Positions 57,739 to 64,000 of a DNA stretch of 64,000 bases are shown here, one piece after another. A model generated the notes under the pieces. The model did not search any database, had not been told where the DNA came from, and saw nothing but the letters and a program-made list of their open reading frames with translations. This DNA comes from Paraburkholderia azotifigens. GTDB taxonomy: Bacteria > Pseudomonadota > Gammaproteobacteria > Burkholderiales > Burkholderiaceae. The number at the start of each line of letters is the position of its first letter. Within the stretch, counting starts at the first letter, position 1. A program made the position numbers and the translations under genes. The stretch lies in NCBI RefSeq assembly GCF_007995085.1, contig NZ_VOQS01000005.1:744001-808000 (forward strand). Direction: 5' to 3'.

Positions 57739-58829
57739 CAACCCTGGCTCCGCTTCTTGCGGCGCGCCGCCGTCTTGCCGGTTGGCGCCGAGGCGACCGG
57801 CATCTTGCGAGCCACGACCTGTGTCCGTGGCGGACGGCTCACCGCCGGGCGCGTCGCAGTCGGGCGCGCGAGGCCGGTCTTCGCACGGGCTGGAGGGGCA
57901 AGGCTGGCCGCCCCGCGCACATCGGCCTGACGTACTGCCGCCAGCTGTGCTTGCAGCGTTGCGTTCGCGGCCTGCACGGCATCGAGCCGCCCCTGCAGGA
58001 CACCCGCCTGCTGGCGGGCATCACCGAGCTGCGCCTGCAGGGCGTCGAGCGCGCCGCGATAATCCGCCTCGCGCCGGTCGGCCCGTTTCGTCGCCTCATC
58101 GAGTTCCTTCTGCAGCTTCGCACCGGCACCCCGCTCGCGGTCGATCTCGAGCAGCGCACGCTTTTCCGACGCACGCAGGCGCTCGTCCGCGCGTTCTGCG
58201 CTCTCGCGCAGCTTGTCGAGATCTCGTGAGAAGCCGTCGCGCACGGTCTCCAGTTCACCGTCACGCGCCGCCGCCTCAGCCTTCAGCCGGCTGACTTCGG
58301 CCTCGAGCGCCTGACGTGCCGCCCGCCCCTCGGCCTGCGCCTTCTCCAGTTCGCGGACCTCGACCTGGGCGGCGAGCAGCGCGGCGGTGCGCTGCTCGAG
58401 CGCCGTTTCGGTGCGGCCCAGTTCGTCGCGCGCCGCCGCGACGCGCTGGCCGGCTGCCGCGCGCTCTTCTTCCACCTCCGCGCGCAGCGCCTCCAGTTCC
58501 GCCTGCGCCGAGGCCGTTGCGCGCGTCCACAGCGTGGCAACCAGCTCCCCCGCCGCGGCGCCGAGATCGGCTGGCAGATCCGGATGTTCGATGCGCACTC
58601 GGCTCTTTTCGCGCAGCTCCGCCCAGAACTCGCCGAGCACCGCGGCGGGCGTGCCCATGCTGCCGCGCCTGACGAGCTGGTACAGGCGGTTCGCGGTGGG
58701 CGTCTGGCCGAAGCGGAAGAACAGCAGCGCGCAGACCTCGCGATAGAGCTCGCGCGTCTTCGGAAACGCCGCCTTCAGGCGGTCGATCTCGGCCGTGAGC
58801 CGGGCATCGTCGGAAAGAACGTCGGACAT
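57738..58829 (-). CDS. kfrA: KfrA-like DNA-binding coiled-coil protein
   Basis: Protein of 363 residues. The N-terminal KfrA_N domain (about 10-110) has YREVCALLFFRFGQTPTANR and YQLVRRGSMGTPAAVLGEFW, the HTH-like DNA-binding region. A very long heptad-rich coiled coil (about 105-310) rich in Ala, Glu and Arg follows. The C-terminus is a basic Pro/Ala tail ending KTAARRKKRSQG. KfrA proteins are plasmid-borne autoregulators that also influence partition. The palindromic operator at 58907-58926 lies in the divergent gap with the recombinase gene. Confidence 0.85.
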   Translation of the reverse strand: MSDVLSDDARLTAEIDRLKAAFPKTRELYREVCALLFFRFGQTPTANRLYQLVRRGSMGTPAAVLGEFWAELREKSRVRIEHPDLPADLGAAAGELVATLWTRATASAQAELEALRAEVEEERAAAGQRVAAARDELGRTETALEQRTAALLAAQVEVRELEKAQAEGRAARQALEAEVSRLKAEAAARDGELETVRDGFSRDLDKLRESAERADERLRASEKRALLEIDRERGAGAKLQKELDEATKRADRREADYRGALDALQAQLGDARQQAGVLQGRLDAVQAANATLQAQLAAVRQADVRGAASLAPPARAKTGLARPTATRPAVSRPPRTQVVARKMPVASAPTGKTAARRKKRSQG

Positions 58830-58906
58830 GGATCAGGAATAGCATTTTGATGATAAATAATACAACGTAAAACGTGATAAAACCAACGCATTGTTTATTA
58901 TAATTT

Positions 58907-58926
58907 GACATTACGTCTATAATGTC
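58907..58926. promoter_or_regulatory. palindromic operator between kfrA and the integrase gene
   Basis: GACATTA, six-base spacer, TAATGTC: perfect dyad in an AT-rich gap (58840-58935) flanked by divergent genes. A KfrA autoregulatory site is the natural guess. Confidence 0.55.
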
Positions 58927-59004
58927 GAAATAGTGGTGCAACAGCCTGTTGCCCAATTGGAAGGGTCAGAGCCTCCTCCTGCGCTCCCGAAAACACTCAT
59001 CTAG

Positions 59005-60273
59005 ATGCCAACGCCCCCGTCGAATACCGCCGTCACGCTCCACCCCGCCCCGCTCGAGACCCTCGTGGTGCCGGCGGCGCTCGATGGCCGCTCGGGCGCA
59101 AACCGCGCGACAGGCGGCGTCGCGCAGATCGCCGCCGCCAACGATCTTGACGCGATCCGCGCGTGGCTCGCGCGGTTTGCCGACAAACCGGCCACCTTCG
59201 ACAGCTACCGCAAGGAGGCCGAACGGCTGCTGCTCTGGTCGCTGGTGGCACTGGGCAAGCCGCTCTCGTCGCTCACCCACGAGGACTGCCTGCACTACCA
59301 GCACTTCCTTGCCGACCCGCAACCGGCGGCGGTCTGGGTCACCGGCGGGGACGCCCACGCCGGCGCTGGGCGCGGCCGCAAGCATCCGCGCGGCGACGCG
59401 CGCTGGCGCCCGTTCTATGGCCCGCTGTCGCCCGCCAGCATCCGGCAGGCGACGGTGATCCTCAACGTGCTGTTCTCGTGGCTGGTGCAGGCCGGCTATC
59501 TGGCCGGCAATCCGCTCGCGCTCTCGCGCCAGCGCACCCGCAGGGTCGCCCCGCGCATCACCCGCTATCTCGAGCCTGGCCTCTGGCAGGAAGTGAAGGA
59601 CAGCATCGCAGCGATGCCGCAGGACAGCCCGCGTGTCCGCGCGCACTATCACCGCGTGCGATGGCTGTTCACGCTGCTGTATTTGGGCGGACTGCGCATC
59701 GCCGAAGTGGGTGGCAATACGATGGGACAGTTCTTCGTTCGGCGTGATGTCAACGGCACGATGCGCTGGTGGCTGACGGTGCACGGCAAGGGAGACAAGG
59801 AACGGCTGGTGCCGGCCACGCGCGAACTGATGACGGAACTGTCCCGCTACCGACAGTCGCTGGGGATGACGGCCCTGCCCTCACCGCATGAGGACACGCC
59901 GCTCGTGCTGCCGATCGGGAAGACGGCGGGCAGCACGGCGGAACATCCGGCGGGCGCGACGGCGGGTGACACGTCCCGCCCCTTGACCCGCGCCGCCCTG
60001 CATACGATCGTCAAGTCGGTGTTCGCGCAGGCCGCGCAACGGCTGCGCGATCGCGGTGGAGAGGATGCCGCACGCGCCGGGCTGCTTGAGCAGGCCTCGG
60101 CCCACTGGCTGCGGCACAGTGCCGGCTCGCATATGGCCGACCGGCAGGTCGATCTGCGACATGTCCGCGACAACTTCGGGCATGCGTCACTGACGACGAC
60201 CAGTATCTACCTGCATGTCGACGACGATCGCCGGCATCGGGACACCGACGAAAAGCATCGCATCGACTGGTAA
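59005..60273 (+). CDS. tyrosine site-specific recombinase
   Basis: Integrase of 422 residues. SAM-like core-binding domain (about 45-190), then the catalytic domain with Arg231 (LYLGGLRIAEV), Lys in HGKGDKERLVP (260-270), His367 and Arg370 (AHWLRHSAGSH), His393 (NFGHASLTTTS) and nucleophile Tyr402 (SIYLHVD). All catalytic residues are present. The 40-residue loop around 295-325 is low-complexity. This type is typical of Burkholderia plasmids and islands. No tRNA gene is adjacent, so an integration site is not evident. Confidence 0.93.
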   Translation: MPTPPSNTAVTLHPAPLETLVVPAALDGRSGANRATGGVAQIAAANDLDAIRAWLARFADKPATFDSYRKEAERLLLWSLVALGKPLSSLTHEDCLHYQHFLADPQPAAVWVTGGDAHAGAGRGRKHPRGDARWRPFYGPLSPASIRQATVILNVLFSWLVQAGYLAGNPLALSRQRTRRVAPRITRYLEPGLWQEVKDSIAAMPQDSPRVRAHYHRVRWLFTLLYLGGLRIAEVGGNTMGQFFVRRDVNGTMRWWLTVHGKGDKERLVPATRELMTELSRYRQSLGMTALPSPHEDTPLVLPIGKTAGSTAEHPAGATAGDTSRPLTRAALHTIVKSVFAQAAQRLRDRGGEDAARAGLLEQASAHWLRHSAGSHMADRQVDLRHVRDNFGHASLTTTSIYLHVDDDRRHRDTDEKHRIDW

Positions 60274-60407
60274 AGTGAAGGCTGGCGCGCCCGTCGCCCG
60301 GCACGGAGGGAGGCCACCGCTGCAGCATGGCAGCCGGGTAGCAATCGTGCATCAGCCAGTCCCGGCACCTTCCCTCAGGACCTGTCAGAACGCAGCAACG
60401 TCAGACC

Positions 60408-60677
60408 ATGGAAATCATCGAACTCGAACCGCAGATCCTCGCGAACCGTCGCGGCGTGGCCTTCCCTGTTGTGCACCGTGGCACCACCGTCGAGTACGTG
60501 ATCACCCTCGCCGCGCTCGAAGCCTGCTTCTGGCTGGAGTCACGCGCGGACGATGCGCGGATCCTGAAACGTTTCAACGACGGGTATCGCCGCATCCGCG
60601 CGATCGCCGAACGAAGGTTGCTGGCGCATCCAGCGACGAGGCTTGAACTTACCCTGGAGGACTTCGTCCGTCCGTAA
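60408..60677 (+). CDS. DUF1488-family protein
   Basis: Protein of 89 residues, MEIIELEPQILANRRGVAFP to TRLELTLEDFVRP, fitting the small DUF1488 family (short strand-rich start with V-x-F-x-V, helical end with R-I-x-x-I-A). No signal peptide or membrane segment. Function unknown. Convergent with the HU gene. Confidence 0.7.
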   Translation: MEIIELEPQILANRRGVAFPVVHRGTTVEYVITLAALEACFWLESRADDARILKRFNDGYRRIRAIAERRLLAHPATRLELTLEDFVRP

Positions 60678-60803
60678 AGCAGCCCTTCGCGCGAACGGAA
60701 CACCCCGCCGCGTTTCGCCGTTCCCGGCTCCCGGCTCCCGTCGCCCTGACGGCGCGCGTGCACGCGCACCGCGGCCCAACACTATCGCTGGCTGGCCGGC
60801 ACC

Positions 60804-61082
60804 TTACGCGGCATTGACAGCGTCCTTGAACGCCTTGCCCGCGGTGAACTTGACGGTCTTCGCTGCAGGAATCGTGATCGTTTCGCCCGTCGACGGGTTG
60901 CGGCCCGCACGCTCGGCACGCGCGCCCGTGGAAAACGAGCCGAAGCCCACCAGTTGCACCGTCTCGCCACGCGTGACGGCGGCCGTCACCGTCTGCAGGA
61001 TGGCATCAAGAGCTTCGGCCGTTCTGGACTTGCTTTCGCCCGTGCTGGCTGCGATGGCGTCAATGAGTTCCTGTCTGTTCAT
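60804..61082 (-). CDS. hup: HU-family DNA-binding protein
   Basis: 92 residues: [20 protein letters not shown], then [20 protein letters not shown] and [20 protein letters not shown], the full HU fold including the DNA-clamping arm. Start set at 61082 where the family begins. IS5-type copy 3 ends five bases upstream of the ATG, so the native ribosome site and promoter are displaced and only a weak GAGA lies upstream now. Expression must come from the element or be lost. Confidence 0.93.
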   Translation of the reverse strand: MNRQELIDAIAASTGESKSRTAEALDAILQTVTAAVTRGETVQLVGFGSFSTGARAERAGRNPSTGETITIPAAKTVKFTAGKAFKDAVNAA

Positions 61083-61087
61083 GTAAG

Positions 61088-62101
61088 GGAATCTCTGCAA
61101 AAGTCCTGGCATTGACGTGAGCTTGGACTATCCTGGGATCAGGAGAATTCATGGAGTGGCGTGATGACACAACTTGGTCTTGGTCTGGATCTGTCAACGA
61201 AGCGCACTCGCAAGCGCGAGTTTCTCGATGAGATGACGCGCGTGGTGCCGTGGCAGAAGCTGATTGCGCTCATCGAACCGCACTATCCGAAAGGCAAGAC
61301 CGGCCGCCCACCGTTCCCAGTCGCAACGATGTTGCGCATTCACTTCATGCAGCAATGGTTCAGTCTCTCGGACCCGGCGATGGAGGAGGCGCTGCACGAC
61401 ATCCCGCTGTATCGGGAGTTTGCGCTGCTGGGCACGGGTATGACGCGGCTGCCTGACGAGAGCACGATCCTGCGATTCCGGCACCTGCTTGAGGCCCATG
61501 AGCTGTCGGCCAGAATGCTGGCGACGGTCAACGAGATCCTGCAGGCGAAGGGCCTGATGCTCAAGGTGGGCTCGGCGGTCGACGCAACGCTGATTTCGGC
61601 ACCCAGTTCGACGAAGAAGGCTGGCACGCGAGACCCCGAGATGAGCCAGACGCAAAAGGGCGGCAGCTGGTACTTCGGTATGAAGGCGCACATCGGAGTC
61701 GATGTGGAGTCGGGGCTGGTGCATACCGTGAAGTGCACGCCGGCGAATGTTCACGACATCACGGTGGCGCATGAGCTGTTGCACGGCGACGAGCAGGTTG
61801 CGTTTGCCGATGCGGGCTACGTGGGCATCGAGAAGCGGGGCGAAACGGGGGCGGTCCAGTGGCACGTGGCGATGAGGCCGAGCAAGCGAAGAAAGCTGGA
61901 CAAAAGCAAGCGGCTCGACAGAATCTACGAGAAAGTCGAGCGGCTCAAGGCGGGCGTGCGGGCGAAGGTTGAGCACCCGTTTCGGGTGCTCAAATGTCAG
62001 TTCGGCTATCTGAAGGCGCGGTATCGGGGACTGGCGAAAAACACGGCGCAGATCGAAACGCAGTTCGCGCTGATCAATCTCTGGCTGGCTCGCGGGGTGC
62101 T
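61088..62101 (+). mobile_element. IS5-family insertion sequence, copy 3 (interrupted)
   Basis: Left end GGAATCTC at 61088 identical to copies 1 and 2. The element stops at GGGGTGCT (62094-62101) where an IS66-type element begins. The missing right end may lie beyond the window. Confidence 0.88.
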
Positions 62102-62105
62102 GTAA
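61164..62105 (+). CDS. IS5-family transposase (copy 3), C-terminus replaced
   Basis: 313 residues from ATG 61164 (GTG at 61161 possible). Same as copy 2 except minor changes, but the last residues GKAK are lost: the frame ends at a TAA supplied by the IS66-type end (GTAAGCG). Possibly inactive. Confidence 0.85.
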   Translation: MTQLGLGLDLSTKRTRKREFLDEMTRVVPWQKLIALIEPHYPKGKTGRPPFPVATMLRIHFMQQWFSLSDPAMEEALHDIPLYREFALLGTGMTRLPDESTILRFRHLLEAHELSARMLATVNEILQAKGLMLKVGSAVDATLISAPSSTKKAGTRDPEMSQTQKGGSWYFGMKAHIGVDVESGLVHTVKCTPANVHDITVAHELLHGDEQVAFADAGYVGIEKRGETGAVQWHVAMRPSKRRKLDKSKRLDRIYEKVERLKAGVRAKVEHPFRVLKCQFGYLKARYRGLAKNTAQIETQFALINLWLARGVL

Positions 62106-62154
62106 GCGTCCGGTGAAGTCAGGTTGAGGTTCGTGGCCTGCGCATAGGAGCATC

Positions 62155-62583
62155 GTGTCCATCATAAAGCGTGATGGAGACGTGTACACGATGGCTGACG
62201 ACGATCGGATTGATGATGGAGTGGTGCCGGCAATAGAGCGTCGCAAACACAGCCGGGAATTCAAGGAGATGGTGGTGCGCGCGGCGCTGCAACCGCACGT
62301 GTCGATTGCAGCGGTGGCGCTGCATTACCGCCTGAACGCAAACCTGCTGCGCCGATGGGTGGTGGCAGCGCGACAGCGTGCGGGCGACCATCCGGCGCCG
62401 GATGAAGCGCAGCCGCCATCGACGGCGGCATTCGTGCCACTACAACTGCAAGCACCAGTTGCTGCAACTGATCGGGGCGAGATCCGCATCGAGATTCGTC
62501 GCGGTGCTGCCACGATTACGCTCTACTGGCCGGTGTCGGCGGCCGATGATTGCGCGGCCTGGCTACAGGGGTGGTTGCGATGA
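62155..62583 (+). CDS. tnpA: IS66 accessory protein TnpA
   Basis: 142 residues; GTG 62155 is preceded by AGGAG. Contains a helix-turn-helix: RRKHSREFKEMVVRAALQPH then VALHYRLNANLLRRWV, as in IS66 Orf1. Overlaps tnpB by 4 bp (ATGA). Confidence 0.88.
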   Translation: MSIIKRDGDVYTMADDDRIDDGVVPAIERRKHSREFKEMVVRAALQPHVSIAAVALHYRLNANLLRRWVVAARQRAGDHPAPDEAQPPSTAAFVPLQLQAPVAATDRGEIRIEIRRGAATITLYWPVSAADDCAAWLQGWLR

Positions 62584-62915
62584 TTCGCATCGACGCGATC
62601 TGGCTGGCAACTGAGCCGGTTGACATGCGTGCGGGCGCCGATACGCTGCTCGCACGCGTGGTCAAGGTATTCGGCGCGGCGCGCCCGCACCATGCCTATC
62701 TGTTTGCCAACCGACATGCGACGCGAATGAAGGTGCTGGTCTACGACGGCCTGGGAATCTGGCTGGCCACGCGGCGCCTGAATCGCGGGCGGTTTATATG
62801 GAGCAACGGCGAGCAGTCCGTTGCATTGCCGCTGAATCAGGAACAGTTACGGGCACTGGTCACGGGGCTGCCGTGGCGGACACTGGCAAGCGATCACGCC
62901 ATTACCGTGGTGTGA
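62580..62915 (+). CDS. tnpB: IS66 Orf2 protein TnpB
   Basis: 111 residues, MIRIDAIWLATEPVDMRAGA and YLFANRHATRMKVLVYDGLG, the diagnostic IS66 Orf2 motifs (VDMR; NRxxTRxKVLxxDxxG). Required for IS66 transposition in family members. Confidence 0.93.
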   Translation: MIRIDAIWLATEPVDMRAGADTLLARVVKVFGAARPHHAYLFANRHATRMKVLVYDGLGIWLATRRLNRGRFIWSNGEQSVALPLNQEQLRALVTGLPWRTLASDHAITVV

Positions 62916-62978
62916 GGCCAACGCGCACGTAAACAGTTTCGCTTCCTGATGCGTGGCGTGTCTGGCAGACTCAGTGTC

Positions 62979-64000
62979 ATGGATCTGCCCGTCGATCTCG
63001 CCACGCTTAGCCCCGACCAGCTTCGCATCCTGGCCGCGCAACTGGTCGTCCAGCTTGCCGACAGGGAACGCGAGGTCGGTGAGAAGGAACGGGAGCTGCA
63101 GTACCGGCAAACCCGCATCGACCAGCTCACGCATGAACTCTCAGTCATCAAACGGCAACAGTTCGGCAAGCGCAGCGAGCAGCTTAATACGGAACAGATG
63201 AGCCTGCTCGACGAGGCGATCGATACGGATCTGGCCGCGATCGAGGCCGAGCTCGAGCAGCTTCAGCCAGATACGCCCGAACGCAAATCACGGCAGCAAC
63301 GTGCGCGACGCGCACCATTGCCGGCGCATCTGCCGCGCACCGACATTCATCACGACCCGGATACCACGACATGTCACTGCGGCTGCGAGCTCGAGCGCAT
63401 TGGCGAAGACATCAGCGAGAAGCTTGACTACACGCCAGGCGTGTTCACAGTCGAGCGACATATCCGCGGCAAGTGGGTGTGCCGTCAATGCGAGACGCTG
63501 ACACAGAAACCCGTGCCCGCGCACATCATCGACAAGGGCATCCCGACGGCCGCGCTGTTGGCCTGGGTGCTGGTATCGAAGTTCGCCGATCATCTGCCGC
63601 TGTACCGGCTAGAGCGCATCTGCGCCCGCGCAGGACTGGCGATCCCTCAGTCGACGCTGGGCGACTGGGTGGGCGTGTGCGGCGTGCGACTGCAGCCGCT
63701 GGTCGATGCACTGCGCGAACAGATCTTGCGTCAGGGTGTGCTGCATGCGGATGAAACGCCTGTGCAGATGCTCAGTCCGGGCAAAGGCAAGACACATCGT
63801 GCGTATCTGTGGGCGTATGCCACGACGCAATACGCGTCGCTTAAGGCGGTCGTGTATGAGTTCGCCGACAGCCGCGCTGGCGAGCATGCGCGCGCCTTCC
63901 TGGGTGACTGGCAGGGCAAGCTGGTGTGCGACGACTATAGCGGCTACAAGAACAGTTTTACCCGGGGCATCACGGAGATCGGCTGTGCCGCGCATGCGCG
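62979..64000 (+). CDS. tnpC: IS66 transposase TnpC, 3' end outside window
   Basis: 340 residues visible. Leucine-rich N-terminus (DLATLSPDQLRILAAQLVVQ) with coiled coil, FGKRSEQL, a zinc-finger-like CHCGCELERIGEDIS and VCRQCETL, then the DDE core: first Asp in VLHADETPVQML and second in KLVCDDYSGYKNSF; the Glu lies beyond the edge. An ATG at 62949 is a possible earlier start. Confidence 0.92.
   Translation, partial: MDLPVDLATLSPDQLRILAAQLVVQLADREREVGEKERELQYRQTRIDQLTHELSVIKRQQFGKRSEQLNTEQMSLLDEAIDTDLAAIEAELEQLQPDTPERKSRQQRARRAPLPAHLPRTDIHHDPDTTTCHCGCELERIGEDISEKLDYTPGVFTVERHIRGKWVCRQCETLTQKPVPAHIIDKGIPTAALLAWVLVSKFADHLPLYRLERICARAGLAIPQSTLGDWVGVCGVRLQPLVDALREQILRQGVLHADETPVQMLSPGKGKTHRAYLWAYATTQYASLKAVVYEFADSRAGEHARAFLGDWQGKLVCDDYSGYKNSFTRGITEIGCAAHA

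Larger units (their letters stand above)
62102..64000 (+). mobile_element. IS66-family element, left part
   Basis: Starts GTAAGCGTCC, the typical IS66 terminus. Encodes tnpA, tnpB and the start of tnpC in the canonical order, running off the right edge. An 8-bp target repeat would be GGGGTGCT (62094-62101). Confidence 0.88.

Noticed and set aside
59005..60273. Integration site (att) next to the recombinase
   Set aside because: No tRNA gene or direct repeat could be found within the window; a replicon-maintenance recombinase is equally likely.

Overview
The window reads as a high-GC betaproteobacterium of the Burkholderia/Paraburkholderia/Caballeronia group. Supporting this are a DUF4148 protein, a KfrA-type coiled-coil protein, tandem BON and universal-stress proteins, and IS5/IS66 elements. 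The mixture of accessory islands, a KfrA-type protein and insertion sequences suits a secondary chromosome or megaplasmid better than the core of chromosome 1. That placement is an inference.

Region 1 (about 1-26.5 kb) is a low-oxygen/dormancy-type stress cluster. It carries an acetate-CoA ligase, a PRPP synthetase paralogue, PolX, an alpha/beta hydrolase, a phosphoribosyltransferase next to an erythromycin-esterase homologue, GlgX with a CBS protein, a flavodoxin-like protein, two three-BON proteins, a tandem universal stress protein, a GroEL paralogue, HSP20 and a cell-wall enzyme operon (deacetylase, glycosidase, beta-lactamase/NamZ). Eleven sites close to the FNR/Anr consensus TTGAT-N4-ATCAA lie mostly just upstream of these genes. 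The gene set recalls the low-oxygen-activated (lxa) locus of B. cenocepacia and, by function, the mycobacterial DosR regulon. Several members are decayed: a cold-shock gene, a lipoprotein, a CBS gene, a gene with an amber codon, a possible PHB depolymerase, NamZ and an FtsH peptidase remnant. One IS5-type element (14447-15622, CATG duplication) sits inside.

Region 2 (26.5-36.4 kb) is mixed accessory DNA. It holds a long gene-poor stretch, an Xre/RES toxin-antitoxin pair, CspA with a good terminator, an H-NS-family protein with two DNA-binding motifs, a small UvrD-like helicase and a divergent protein with two HTH-like domains.

Region 3 (36.4-46 kb) begins with two identical 1544-bp transposon copies in direct tandem, separated by a single 6-bp target repeat. 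AT-richer exported proteins of unknown function, a membrane diguanylate cyclase and an IS30-type remnant follow.

Region 4 (46.2-56.3 kb) is the most unusual part. It is a single-direction gene row encoding a glycine-zipper envelope protein, a lipoprotein caspase-like (C14) peptidase, a secreted DUF4384-type protein, a 1001-residue tubulin/FtsZ-superfamily protein, a zinc-ribbon/TM/TPR protein, a TPR-tailed lipoprotein, a TM2 protein and a lipoprotein. An IS5-type copy interrupts the row. A short peptide motif (Y/F-T-S-K-G-I-x-F-A-x-D) recurs in the DUF4384 protein and in the caspase. I consider this row the best candidate for an undescribed system.

Region 5 (56.4-64 kb) has plasmid or island maintenance character: a broken YhcG/DUF1016 nuclease, KfrA with a palindromic operator, a tyrosine recombinase, a DUF1488 protein and an HU gene whose upstream region is cut 5 bp before the start codon by a third IS5-type copy. 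That copy is in turn interrupted by an IS66-type element that runs off the right edge.
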